A model generated the notes under the pieces. It did not search any database, had not been told where the DNA came from, and saw only the letters and a program-made list of their open reading frames with translations. A program made the position numbers and the translations under genes. From Impatiens glandulifera (Eukaryota; Streptophyta; Magnoliopsida; Ericales; Balsaminaceae), in contig NC_061868.1 in assembly GCF_907164915.1 (NCBI RefSeq), positions 31,958,439 through 32,022,438 on the forward strand: a DNA stretch of 64,000 bases. The letters are read 5' to 3'. This document shows, piece by piece, positions 25,060 to 36,777 of this stretch; within the stretch, counting starts at the first letter, position 1; every line of letters starts with the position of its first letter.

Positions 25060-26190
25060 CAGATCTTCTCCTACCGATTGTCGTGTTCCCCTGTGGCGGA
25101 CCAATCAGATTGCAGCATTATTATTTTAATAATAAATCAATCTGGGTAGGAGACGGAGGGAGGGAGTATCCGGAATCCGGGTTTCGGCCCGGGTTCACAC
25201 AAGACGCCGTTAACGGCAGCGCCTGTTAACGCCAGGAAATTATATAATATCCATATGACACCCAGATAAGATATCTTCGCTCAGGGCACCGTGTCAGAGT
25301 GAAGGGTGAGATGTGATGGGAGCGAAGATCTACACGCCCGTTGCCATGACCCTCATGTAAACCCCTCATACCCACCCATGAGAAGACCGTCTGCCGTTCA
25401 TGAAAATACACTTACACATCTATGTAAAGACCAAATTGACAGGGATTTTATATTTACGTTTATTAAATATTAATTTAATTTATTAAAAAACACATGCAGC
25501 GATATAATATTCGCTTCAAGTAATTCATTCATTTTTTTTCTAGGAATTTTTATTTAATTTTTGTATTTAGTTTTTTTTGCCTCGAGACTCTCTAGAGCGA
25601 AGATATATTTGCTTCAATTAATTTGAATTAAAACCTCATGTAAAACCCCCATACCCACCCATGAGAAGACCGCTTGCCTACCATGTAAAGACACTTACCC
25701 GTCTATGTAAAGACCAAAATGACATGAATTTTATATTTCCGTTTATTAAATATTAATTCAATTAATTGAAGATGACATGCAGCAACCGAACAAATCTTCG
25801 CCTCAATTACTTGGCTATTTTTATTTATTTTTTATTTTATTTTATTTTTTTTGGCTGGAGACCCTCATGAGCGAAGATATATTTGCTTAAATTAATTCTA
25901 ATAAAAACCTCATGTAAAACCCCCATACCCACCCATGAGAAGACCGCTTGCCTACCATGTAAAGACACTTACCCGTCTATGTAAAGACCAAAATGACATG
26001 GATTTTATATTTCCGTTTATTAAATATTAATTCAATTAATTGAAGATGACATGCAGCAACCGAACAAATCTTCGCCTCAATTACTTGTTTGTTTTTTTCT
26101 TTGTTCTTTTATTTCCGTTTATTAATAAATGTTAATTCAATTAATTTAAAATGACATGCAGCGATATAATATTCGCTTCAATTAATTCAT
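25060..26190 (+). repeat. Left terminal inverted repeat of the MULE
   Basis: It begins CAGATCTTCTCCTACCGATTG and is matched in inverted order by 48359-47530. A GC-rich block (25140-25230) includes GCCGTTAACGGC and 'GGCCCGGGTT'. Inside it come repeat modules, each with a palindrome (for example GCGAAGATATATTTGC) and the words 'CCCATGAGAAGACCG' and 'CTATGTAAAGACC'. It is longer than the right TIR because one 278-bp module is duplicated. Confidence 0.9.
25631..26108 (+). repeat. 278-bp tandem module inside the left TIR
   Basis: 25631-25908 and 25909-26108 (second copy partial) are nearly identical: CCTCATGTAAAACCCCC, the GAGAAGACCGCTTGCC word, then CGAACAAATCTTCGCC. The right TIR has only one matching module. 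The duplication therefore postdates TIR formation and explains the TIR length difference. Confidence 0.85.
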
Positions 26191-26517
26191 GAATATTTTT
26201 TTTTATTTAAATTTTTTTGCTGGAAGAGAATATTTGTTCGCCTAGACCATGTTCAATGTAAAATGGATTGAATAGTCGCTTCTCGAGAGAACACTTATTC
26301 GCCCCTGGTCCCTGTGTCATGTTACATGGAATGAATAGTCGCTTTTCGAAAGAAGACATGTTCGCCCCGGTTACATGAATATATATACCCCCTAATATGA
26401 TTATTTTATAATCATTTCCGCCCGATTCATCTCTCTCTCTTCCTGCCTCCTTTTCACGGCGATTCGTAACCGGCTCCCCGTCGACCGAACCTAAATCCAC
26501 ATCTTCACGACTCCACA
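26191..26517 (+). promoter_or_regulatory. Upstream region of the BRCT gene
   Basis: It contains palindrome variants (GAATATTTGTTCGCC near 26230; GCGCTT/TTCGCC pairs near 26280-26300 and 26340-26365), then a TATA-like ATATATATACC at 26379-26388 and a CT-rich leader up to the ATG at 26518. It directly adjoins the left TIR, so transcription is likely driven by transposon sequence. Confidence 0.5.
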
Positions 26518-27690
26518 ATGGTACGTATTCCTGAATAGTAACTTTTCATATTTAGGATTATGGAACTACTACACTAGATTCTGTTATGTGATGTTGTTGT
26601 CTCTTTAATCTTTAGGAAACCCTACTCTCAAAATGTCACCTTCACTGTAAATCAATGTTATTTAGGAAAAATGACCTAGTGTTAGGTTTTGGGATATTAT
26701 TTCCATGAAACCCTAGTACATACTAACAAAGACCGTTTTTTTTTCATGCACGTGCAGGCAACCGCCTCAGCATCCGTCCAAAACTTTGGCAAAGACTGGA
26801 TTTTATGCCCAAATCAATTAACAAGTGAAGAGATAGTACTCTTCGTGACATTTCTCCCTTTTTTTTCCATATTGTTTAAGTTTTCATCCTGTTTAACTGA
26901 AATATTTATGATTGTTCTTAAACAGCACTTGATGCAACAATATGCTAACACATGTGGTGCCACGGTGACAATGAGGTGGCGAGACGATGTGACCCACGTC
27001 ATAGCATCCACCAATTCTAATGGTGGATGCGGTCGCACTATCAAAGTATTGAAGGGCATATTGAACGGGAGTTGGGTCCTTACCATTGATTGTGAGACTC
27101 TGTTATTCTTAACCCTCTACTGTTAACTCAATATTCATTTTCACATATATGAAACTAAAAACACCTATTGCTTTTATACAGGGATAAAATCATCAATCAT
27201 ATTTAACTGTTACGTGGACGAGGAACCATACGAGGTGTAGCGAGATAATCATGGGACTGTGGGCGGTCCAAGAGCTGGCAGAATGCGGTATTTGAACAAT
27301 GTAAGTTTTGTCTTATTCCTACTCCTCCATATGATGTTCAATTGTCCATGATTACTAATAATGTTTTGTATTTTCTTTCAGCTGCCGAAACTCTTCGACA
27401 GTTACACCTTCATATTTGCAGGGGAATTCATCCCGGCTTACAAACTGGATCTTATGGGGTTTGTAATTGCTGGAGGAGGTACAACTAAAGAAATAGAGAA
27501 TCCATTTGTCGAGCCCGAGGACGACAAAACTATAGTTGTATACGACAAGTCTCGGCACGATGTTAATGAACTTGTTTGGGTATTTGAGGCAGAGAATCCT
27601 CTGAAGACATATTTGGATGTGTTTGGTGTTCCTCACACAAGCTTGCTAGAATCCATTGCTGCTTGTGATTTGCAGCCTTTGTTTTTGTAA
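26518..27690 (+). pseudogene. Captured BRCA1-like tandem BRCT gene (five exons, one stop)
   Basis: Exons: 26518-26520 (ATG only), 26758-26835, 26926-27091, 27182-27300, 27382-27690. All introns are GT-AG and the phases join without a shift across 675 nt. The product matches the C-terminal BRCT pair of plant BRCA1: 'THVIAST' and 'RTIKVLKGILNGSWVLTI' in BRCT1, then 'EEPYEV', 'GPRAGR', 'PKLFDSYTFIFAGEFIPAYK' and a C-terminal 'SLLESIAACDLQPLFL'. BRCT pairs bind phosphopeptides in DNA-damage signalling; the RING domain and the rest of BRCA1 are absent. An in-frame TAG at 27238-27240 (codon 102) cuts between the two BRCT repeats. It lies between the left TIR and the transposase, on the same strand. 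I infer transduplication of a host gene followed by decay. Confidence 0.85.
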
Positions 27691-28257
27691 TAGACATGTG
27701 TTGGTTGAATTTGTTACTGAATATTTGAATATTTTGCATTCTTGAAAATTCAATGTCATATTTGATTTCAGATTTATCTTTTTTGTTCTTCGAATTGTTT
27801 TTTTTTAAAACATCAGCCTTATATTTAACTAAATCTTGAAACATTAAGAAATAATGTATAACTTGAAGTATAAATTTGATAAATAATTAATATTTTTTAA
27901 AACTACTGTCAAAATAATATTTCTAAAACAATTGTCAAAATAATAATGTGAAGAAATCTTCGCTTACTGATTGATTGATTGATTTATTAATTTCATTTCA
28001 TAATAATTTTTGTCATTTAATTATTAAAATGAAATAATTTTTTTAACAAGTCACCTCACCGCCACCTAACACCTGCCACCTTTTCATTAAATGCTGCATG
28101 CAGCAAGCCATGCTGCTAAGCTAGACAAAGTTTGTACTCTTCTCTCTCTCACCTGTACGACCATTTCTTCGCCGGAGTTATACTACATTGTCTACCATCG
28201 ACCTCTCCTTCGCCGGAGACTTCATTATAATATCAATCCATCTTCCTAAATTATAAA
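27691..28257. promoter_or_regulatory. Spacer and upstream region of the transposase gene
   Basis: AT-rich 3' flank of the BRCT gene, then a palindrome-type site (GAAGAAATCTTCGC at about 27951-27964), a perfect 14-bp palindrome TGCTGCATGCAGCA (28092-28105), and a CT-rich leader ending at the ATG at 28258. No gene seen. Confidence 0.45.
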
Positions 28258-30657
28258 ATGGTATGTTTTTGAATGTCATCTATACCTTCTTTACTTTTCG
28301 TCCCAACCTTTTCTATGTTTTTTGAATACTCGACATGAAATGTTTTGTTCTGTTTGATTATCAGGAAGGAACACATATCAGCGAGAATGATATGGACGAG
28401 AATGATATTAATGATTTAAGGTAACATTGTTTAACTTCTCCCATTTTTTTAGTGCACATGTAAGCGAAGATCTCTTCACTAATATATTTTTAGATAATAT
28501 CTTATAAAGCGAAACTATATTCGCCTAATATTACAATCTTCGTAATGTTGAAGTGAAGCTTTCTTCGCTTATATTGTTTTCATTTTCCAATAATCTACAA
28601 GTTCTGGTTAGTTGAACCTTTATTTTCCACGTGTTCAAATTGAACAGCGAATCTGCCACTTGTCGTCGTCAATTGAATTTCGATGGAAACGGCCAACCTT
28701 TGGAGGACATCGAAGCCAACTTAATTCCACTTTTAGGTAGAGAATTTGAGAGTGAAGAAGAAGGCTACGTATTCTACTTAGCATACGCTAAACTAATAGG
28801 ATTTGGTATAAGGCGCAGTTCAAAACATGTTGACAAGGAGGGTAAAATACTGGATAGAGTTTTTTGTTGTAGTGCACAGGGTGAACGGGGAAAGGACAAA
28901 CGTGATGTCTATGTGAAACGTAGACGTTCTGTGACTCGGTTCTGTTGTGAAGCGAAATTGAGGATAAAGAGGGCAGACAATGGAAAGTTCCAAGTGGTAA
29001 ATTTTATTAGTGATCATAGTCATCCTCTTGCAAGTCCAAAAAAAACTCACCTGTATAGATGCCATAGGAATATTTCTGCAGTTGCAGGCTTACATATCGA
29101 GATGGCCACTAACGTGGGAATTCCTCCTAAGTCATCACATGCTCTAATGTCTAAACAAATCGGTGGAAGGGAGAATCTCGGTTTTCTTCCTGAGGATTAC
29201 AAAAATTACCTGCGCACGAAAAGAACCAGAGAGTGTAATTTTGGGGAAACAGGGGGTGTATTAGAGTATTTGCAGAAAAAACAATCCAATGATCCTGGTT
29301 TTTATAATGCTTTTCAACTTGATGCGGACGATTTGATAACGAATATTTTTTGGTGTGATTCCAACATGCGGTCCGATTATTCATACTTCGGAGACGTGGT
29401 CAGTTTTGACACCACATACAAGAAGAATAATGAAGGTCGTCCAGTTGCGCTTTTTGTAGGTGTCAATCATCACAAACAATCGATTATTTTTGGAGCAGCT
29501 CTATTATACGATGAAACTGCGATGACTTTTGATTGGTTGTTTGAGACTTTCACCAAAGCTATGCGTGGGAAAAAACCAAAAACCATTCTTACAGATCAAG
29601 ACGCGGCCATGGCTAAGGCCTTGGCGTCTACATGGCCCGAAACAAATCATCGTCTCTGTATTTGGCACATATTTCACAATGCAGCCATACATCTTAGCTC
29701 GGTGTTCCATAATTTCAGAGATTTTTCTAAGGATTTTTCTTCGTGTATATATGATTTTGAAGAAGAGATAGAGTTTGTTGAAGCTTGGAATCAAATGTTG
29801 ACAAACTACGGGCTTGAAAACAACGACTGGTTGAAACGCCTGTTTAGCATCAGGCGAAAGTGGGCATTAGTCTATGGACGACAAATGTTTTGTGCTGATA
29901 TGACGACAACATAGAGAAGTGAGAGTATGAACAGTTTGTTGAAAAGATACTGCTCCTACAAACACAAGTTTTTAGAATTTTTCACACACTTTGAAAGACT
30001 AATCGATGAAAGAAGATATGATGTGTTGAAGGCTGATTTCAAATCAATTACCAGCCAACCAAGTCTTAACTATCTAGTTTTGATCTACTAATGTTGATCC
30101 GAGTGAGCTTCATAACATAAGATACAGAGATTTGTGTGGGTTGTCCATGCAATTATTTACCAAGGCAGCCGAAAGAGATGACACTTACAATCATGTCAAA
30201 GAAATCATGCTGAGCCAGTGCACGTTTGTGGATAAAAAATTACAGGAGAGTATAAATATGCAAACTCCACCCACCGGTGTATCACGTTCTGTCGAGGGTG
30301 CCCCTGTTCAAGCAAAAGGAATGAAAACTAAGAAGCCAATAAGGTCTGGTAAGAGAAGGAAAGGTGGACTAGAGAAGAACTCCAGAAAAAGAAAATCAAC
30401 AAGAATAACTAGCCAATCACAGATTCCGGTATGAATATGCTGACTTAACTTCTTTACTAATAATTGGGTTATTCTTATTAATTTTTTAACATACTTTTCA
30501 ATAATTTCATATACCTTTCCAGCCATCAAATGCAATGCCAACGACAACTCCACAGTTCTCAACTCCTCAACAATGGGACGAAAGTTTCAGCATGGACGCC
30601 AATACTCCGTTCACTGTTCTTTTGTCATCTCAACTATCGAATTCCAGTTTCATGTGA
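28258..30657 (+). pseudogene. FAR1/MULE-type transposase (disabled)
   Basis: Exon 1 contributes only ATG (28258-28260), exon 2 is 28365-28420, and exon 3 begins at 28648. The last intron is about 30429-30522, with the stop at 30655-30657. Domains in order: a FAR1-type zinc finger ('FCCEAKLRIK...SDHSHPL'), the MULE DDE core ('VVSFDTTY', 'ILTDQDAAMAKAL', 'RLCIWHIFHNA', and an acidic 'EEEIEFVEAWNQM' carrying the E). Breaks: TAG at 29912-29914 in a spot where relatives have Q (TTT-Q-RSESMN), and a deletion/frameshift near 30060-30090 that removes the SWIM zinc finger. The 3' part (30090-30428) is a basic KR-rich tail. Intron 2 contains palindrome-type sites (about 28460-28580). Movement would need another transposase source. 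Confidence 0.9.
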
Positions 30658-31480
30658 AATCTGATATGTATATAGTATTGTATGTATGTTGGATTTGAAA
30701 CCAAGAATAAGGTCGAATGTATGCATGCGAAGTTTTATGAAATACCAAATGAATGACCACACTAATTCATTTCTAAAAAATTAAAAACACCTAAATCAAT
30801 CGAATATTTATTCGCCCCCAGTCAACTAATATTAAGTATCCTTTTAGTTACAAATTGAGAGAATGAAACATAAAACTGAGGCGAATATGTGTTCGCTTGA
30901 ACCTAACCATGTATCTCGGGCGAATATTTATTCTCCTCATTTTTGTTTGATGAAATTGATATTTATGTTGAAACTGGTATTTACATGTCGGGGTAAGTGC
31001 AGTGACATGACAAGTCATCCCGCTTCTCATGGATGAGATGGTGGCTTTACATGAACAATAATTTGAGGCGAATATGTATTCGCTTCATCGAAAATATGTA
31101 TTTGAGGCGAATATTTATTCTCTTCATATTTCTTTCATGAAATTCGAGGCTTCACATATATATTTTATGAAGAAAAGGTCTTTGAAGCGAATATTTATGC
31201 GGCTCATGTTTCTTTCACTTAATTTATTCATTTAACACATAATTGAACAAGTATTTGAAAATCAAATTTCATAAAAAACAATCTGCATGTATACATGTTC
31301 ATTAGTGTGAAGATGTGAAATAACAATTTTTAAGAATTAAAATTACACAACATATTCTTTATTGTAACAATAAATCATTAAAATTATAGGAATAGTTTAA
31401 TTACCCATCTGTCTATGAGTACATTATTGTACTCATGTCAACTAAAATTCTTTGTAAAATTTAATTCCACAATATGTATA
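30658..31480. repeat. Intergenic palindrome-rich segment (transposase to ULP gene 1)
   Basis: No gene. At least six palindrome-type sites (GGCGAATATGTATTCGCTTC and variants at about 30800, 30880, 30920, 31065, 31105, 31180), plus one copy of the TIR-type word pair 'CTTCTCATGGATGAGATGG...TTTACATGAAC' near 31015-31055. The two flanking genes converge here, so both ends of this spacer are 3' ends. Confidence 0.7.
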
Positions 31481-31491
31481 CAGTTCCTAAT

Positions 31492-34400
31492 TCATCGACT
31501 TATCCATTTATGGCAGGAATTGTAGACCTCGCTCCTGGCCTTGTTGAGCTCCGAGCCAATGACACGCCAACAATATTCCATCCTCAATGTCTTTATTTGG
31601 TTCCTTACATTTCTTTTAACGCCAAAGCCATTTTTCCACCCCTTCACCTCACCTTCATACGTCTCCATGTGTCTCATGCAAAAAAAAAATGCCGCAGTCA
31701 GTGTAATTCTTTGAATCCTACCATGGCAATTTCAAACATATCTTTTCCAAACCGCCATATTTTTCAGCAAGAACGGGGTCTACGTCGTTCATATATTGTT
31801 GAATGTAGTCATCCTGATACATCATTACAAACAACATTATGTAATGTATTTTAGTGCTACTAGAATTCCAAAATTGAACTATCTTAAATTTTAATTGTGG
31901 TGTCATACCAAGATTTGTGCATTCTTATATCTTCTTTCGAAGGGCGATTGCATAGGTGACTGCCGGTTATCAATTACTTGAAATTGCCTTTGTATGAAGT
32001 TATAGCAAACCAGGTAGAAATGGCTGTCATCAATGATTGGGAAAAACAACTGTGGATAGAATTAAAAAAGATTAGATTTGAACTGAGTGGTAAATGCTAT
32101 TATAAGGTATCACAGCCAGAGATGTACTTACGAGGTCCACTTCCCAGAGGTCCATTTTCGAAATTTGGAAAGCCCGACCTTCTAGACAGAACCTGTCATT
32201 GAATTTGTCTCGGGTAGTTATCCCACCTTCACGAAAAATCTGTTTACAGCAGTCTTTAGTCTCACAAGAATAACATAATTGATAAATAACAGTGCTAGTA
32301 CAACTTACGGTGAGCACGGTTGTGTAGAAAATCTTCTTGTAACGACGTTTTACATTTTTCCTAGAAAGGTCGTGCAAAATGTATGACCAAACGTCAATAA
32401 TCATACTGTCTACCCAGGTTTGATCAGCCATTGTAAGCATGTCCCCGCGCGTCACGTGTAGACATAGGTTATCCGCAATAAATAACATTTCACTGCATGA
32501 CAACAGCAAAACATGTTTGAAAATGGTGTACAAATCATATTTTTTAGGAATAATTAAGCATTTGCAGGAAACATTACCTTGGATCAAGTCCTCCAGCAAA
32601 TATGAAACCCACAAAAATCTTCTGAAAGTTTGTCAGTTGTTTTACATCCCTAAATATTTTATTGAAATATGGGGTTTTCAAAGCTGGAGGCAATTCCAAT
32701 GCTTTAAGCCATTCTTTCATTTGCATGTTTGGACGAGAAGAGCCAGTTTGAAGTGGCGGTAGTATACTGGAGATGCCTTCTTCCGGTTCATTCTTTACTA
32801 TCTCCAAAGAAGAGGCAGTTTGAAGTGGCGGTGGTAGACTGGAGATGCATTCTTCAGGTTCCTTTTTAACTATCGCCAAAGAAGGAGAGTTGTTATTGGT
32901 TTCGGTTTTGATGACATCGGTTAACCAATCCGTTTTCAAATTTCGGGGGGCTTTTCTTTGGACATTTAAGGCCTTTGAAGGTCCTGCTTCCTCTTTTTTG
33001 GGGATAATTTGGGTAGGAGGCAAGGCTGGGGTGGTTGGAGTGCTGGTGTTCGTGTTGGTTTCTGTTTTGGGAGTAATTGGGTTGACTTTAGGTTTGGCTT
33101 GTGCCATTGGAGGGGCTGGTGTTTTGAGTGGAGGAATGGGGTTGGCTTTGGCTTGTGCCATTGGAGGGGTTGGGGTTTTGAGTGGAGGAATGGGGTTGGC
33201 TATGGCTTGTGCAATTGGAGGGGTTGAGGTTTTGAGTGGAGGAATGGGGTTGTTTATGGCTTGTGCAATTGGAGGGGTTGGGATTTTGAGTGGAGGAATG
33301 GGGTTGTCTTTTGCTTGTGCCATTGGAGGGGGTGGGGTTTTGAGTGGAGGAATGGGGTTGGCTTTGGCTTGTGCCATTGGAGGGGGTGGGGTTTTGAGTG
33401 GAGGAATGGGGTTGGCTTTGGCTTGTGCCATTGGAGGGGGTGGGGTTTTGAGTGGAGGAATGGGGTTGGCTTTGGCTTGTGCCATTGGAGGGGGTGGGGT
33501 TTTGAGTGGAGGAATGAGGTTGGCTTTGGCTTGTGCCATTGTAGGGGGTGGGGTTTTGAGTGGAGGAATGGGGTTGGCTATGGCTTGTGCCATTGGAGGA
33601 GTTGGGGCTGGGGTTTTGGTATATGTTTTGAGTGGAATGGGGTTCTTGTGGGATTGGGGTGTTGGTGTGAGGGTGGTTTGTGTGTTGTCTAGGGTGTTTA
33701 GAGGAAGGGTGTTGGATTTGGCTTGGTTGTCGGCGTTGATATTTTTTTGGATGTTGGGAGAAAGGGTGCTCTTGTTGGATGGGGCCGTTGGTGGGTGGTT
33801 GGCTTTTGTCTTTGTTTCGGTGGTGGGGGTGAATGTGTTCTTGTTGGATGGGGCCGTTGGATTGGTGTTGGCAGGGTTGTTGGTAGGAAGGGTGTTGCCT
33901 TTCGCTCGGGTGGTGGCTTCTGTGTTGGGGTTAATGCCACTTCCTCTGGGCTGCTGCTTTTTTTTTTGGTCCAGGCTCCGCTGTAAGCCTTCCCTCAGGA
34001 TTGCATTGGAGTTTAGTAACGTGGCCAATGGCTCAAATGCAGACTGTACAAGTTCCATGGCGTTTATCTGGTGCATCTCATTCAGATATTTAGCCCCTTG
34101 TGCCAATTCTTCTGCAGCGGCCGCAACCTTCCTCAAACATGATGCTAGGTTTTGTGTAATTGGAGCATGCTCAGTTGGATGGTCATCTCCAGATTGTGGT
34201 GGTGTTGGCTGCACATTTTGTTGAATCGGTGGTTGCTCATTCGGAATGGCTATGCGAGCAACCACCCTACCATGTCCAAACCCCCCCTGTGCAGCCTCAT
34301 ACTCAACCCTTTCGTACATCTTCTTCTCGTCCCAGCATCCTAAAATAGGAAAACTCCTTGAGATCTGACTATTTACCTTGAACTCAAGCACACGGTCCAA

Positions 34401-35605
34401 GTAGCACAACTGATACATTAGCATGAACAAATATATGTTACGTTCAAACTCATCAAAAAATTATGAATGTACAACCTCCAGCAAATAGATTTCTACACTC
34501 ACCAAAAGAAAGGTTAATGGTCCATGGAAATAGGATGTCTTCTTTGCTTTCCACTTATAAACACTGTCGACTAGCCCGTCTAACGTGAACTTGCACCAGT
34601 TGTAGTCTTTGATTTTAGATACATCCTGGAGGGATTTCAGTACTTTGAATCTGTACATAAAACAGGAGTGAATGAAGCCATTGAAAATGATATTGAAGTT
34701 CTAAATGAAATCACAGAATTAATGCTAGGTTCTTTGGGTATACCTGCACTGTGGATTTTGGGATGTCCACAAAAAACTGGATACAACAAACACCACGAAG
34801 TCCATCTTGAAGTTACTGTCTCCTTCTGTGTTCTGTAGAATTTTCTCAGGCATTTGGTAGGTTGAAGGACCTCCACTGTTCTCGTATCCCCATCTCCTTC
34901 TCCATGCCGTGAGATGGTCCTTGTACACATTGTCGCCCGTGTGATTTCCTAAACACTCTGCCACTACTAATTCCCCTCTGGGTATGTTCAATACACATTG
35001 AACATCCTCTTCATCAATCTGCATCTCCTCTCCACTGTGTAGGACGATGCTCCTCCTTCTGGGATTGAATAGACTGACAATGCACCGTGAGAATTGAAGT
35101 GGGCATTTTGATATGCCAAGTGACAGAAGGGAACCAAATCCTATGTCCCTCACAGCCTGCTTCTGTTCTTCAGATAACCTGTTAATCAGGTGATGAAGTA
35201 ACGATGGAGAGGTTCTGCTCTTGAAATCAACATCAGGGTCACGAGTCCTTCTTCTTTTCTTCTTAACCTGGTTCTCACTAAGTGCTTCATTCGCCGCGTT
35301 GGCCAGAATATCCAGTGGTGTCGTGGGCGTGCCTGATGCATCGGGTTTTCTTTTCCTTTGTTGAACACTACATTATCATTAGCAAATTGGATTACTTCCC
35401 TAATCCAAATATATGCAAATTTGTACAATTCTAACATTAGCGTAATTACCTTAGTGTGTTAACTTCCGTCGTGGATTCAGTATATGGAACTATTTGCATA
35501 TCGGAATCCTGATTCTGAGATGATAGAGTCACATTTAGATTCGAACGAACTAAACTAAGAAAACGAAATAGACCCAAGCATGCAACCGTAAACACTTCTT
35601 ACCAT
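31492..35605 (-). pseudogene. ULP1-like (C48 peptidase) MULE gene, copy 1 (disabled)
   Basis: Nine exons on the minus strand: 35605-35603 (ATG only), 35514-35450, 35355-34744, 34650-34503, 34409-32578, 32492-32309, 32239-32132, 32049-31909, 31813-31492. Splice phases agree and each exon aligns with one in copy 2. Exon 3 has the domain usual in plant mobile ULP proteins ('DIGFGSLLSLGISKCPLQFSR', 'ILNIPRGE' type). Exon 5 carries a proline-rich minisatellite. The protease core has His in 'SHFYLVCYN', Asp in 'VIDNR' and Cys in 'DCG'. TAG at 31718-31720 replaces the Q of LPWQD just before the Cys, the oxyanion-hole glutamine position. A 10-base homopolymer (31680-31689) then shifts the frame before 'MRHMETY'. 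ULP1 enzymes cleave SUMO; activity here is lost. Confidence 0.85.
33094..33630 (-). repeat. 54-bp coding minisatellite, about ten copies, in ULP gene 1
   Basis: Ten 54-bp units lie in frame in exon 5 of ULP gene 1, encoding 18-residue repeats of the type PIPPLKTPPPPMAQAKAN. Central units are nearly identical and edge units diverge, the usual pattern of slippage or unequal exchange. The opposite strand is also open here with glycine-rich repeats. I regard that as a shadow, since exon structure supports the minus strand. Copy 2 of the gene has an unrelated acidic repeat region (EPNDQ-type) at the same place. Confidence 0.9.
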
Positions 35606-36777
35606 TTTCGCAGGAGCAGAAGATACTAACCGGAAGAGAAATGGATTCGTAGTCGAAAGGCCGGAGACGACAGTGCTAGGTCAGATGGTAGAATAACCTG
35701 GGTGTATGACGGCCGGATTCGGGCTTGAGATGTTTTACTTTGTAAAGTGCTATGTTAGTGTGAATGTATTTTCATGAGGCCGTATCGGTTTTCACAAACA
35801 TGAATAAGGAGTTTCTCATGAACTTCGTATGAGTAGAAGCGATATTCGCTCATGGAATGTGACATGTAATTCTGCATTATGAAAAGAAAAATACTAGAAT
35901 AGGCGAGGATGTATTCGTGCAGAATTCCGCATTGTACGAATATATCTTCGCTTAGGACATGTCTTTCTCGTTTCACATTATTTAAAAAAAAATTCCCGCA
36001 ATGTGAACAACTATTTGCTTCTCAATGCGGAAGAAGCGAACAAATCTTCGATTTGCAAATCTAACAGATCGTATCCAATCTAAAAGATTGACATTTGATG
36101 GGATGGTAGCGGTGGAAATGACTTGCCGTGGTCACAAAACCTTAGACTTTGTGACAGTTGAATTGACATGTGAAAAATTTTTTGGCGCTTCTTTTTTTTA
36201 ATTTCATTTTTAATTGAGCTGTGAATTTAATTTAATTTATTTTTCTTCAAATATAAATAACAATATATATATTTTACTTCTACACTGATGTAATAAATAT
36301 AATGTTTGTTATGTATGAATAATTTAATATTTCATATAATGTTAAGTATATTAAATGTAATTTTTTGATTTATGACCGGAGTATTCAGCCTTTATTTCTA
36401 TAAATTTTTGGTTTCGATAATAAGTGTACCAAGATCAAATAGCACCTAAACTTTTTATTTAACAATATATAAATTATGAATGATGTTTCCTGTCTAAAAT
36501 ACTGAAGACTAGTCCGATTCGATGTGTAATGATGACTTTAAGATACGATATACCGTACGAAAATATGTCGGTAATGATTTATAAATAAAAATTAAATGTG
36601 ATTAACGGGATAGAAATTGAAAAATGGTTTGTAGCGAAGATTTATTCGCGGCGTGTATTTTCCTCCCACATTCATTCATCATTTTGGTCTTCACATACAA
36701 GCGTTGGTGTACTTGCATCAGGTGTACATTGTCTTCTCATGTAAGGGTTGTGTGTTTCACATGTACGTCAACTTAGA
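35606..36777. promoter_or_regulatory. Upstream region of ULP gene 1 and spacer
   Basis: Palindrome-type sites at about 35840 (GAAGCGATATTCGCTC), 35905, 35935 (GAATATATCTTCGC), 36040, 36630 (GCGAAGATTTATTCGC). A TIR-type module word set ('GGTCTTCACATACAAGCG...CTTCTCATGTAAGGG') lies near 36690-36750. No gene seen. Confidence 0.55.

Noticed and set aside
25140..25230. GC-rich patch as a possible tRNA or rRNA gene
   Set aside because: It is part of the TIR, matched in inverted form at 48190-48280. No cloverleaf or rRNA signature is seen.
31474..31854. 126-codon plus-strand frame
   Set aside because: Antisense shadow of the last exon of ULP gene 1.
32845..34224. 459-codon plus-strand frame with GGGVLSGG-type repeats
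   Set aside because: It is antisense to exon 5 of ULP gene 1, whose splice phases and paralogue support the minus strand. The frame is open because of the 54-bp repeat.
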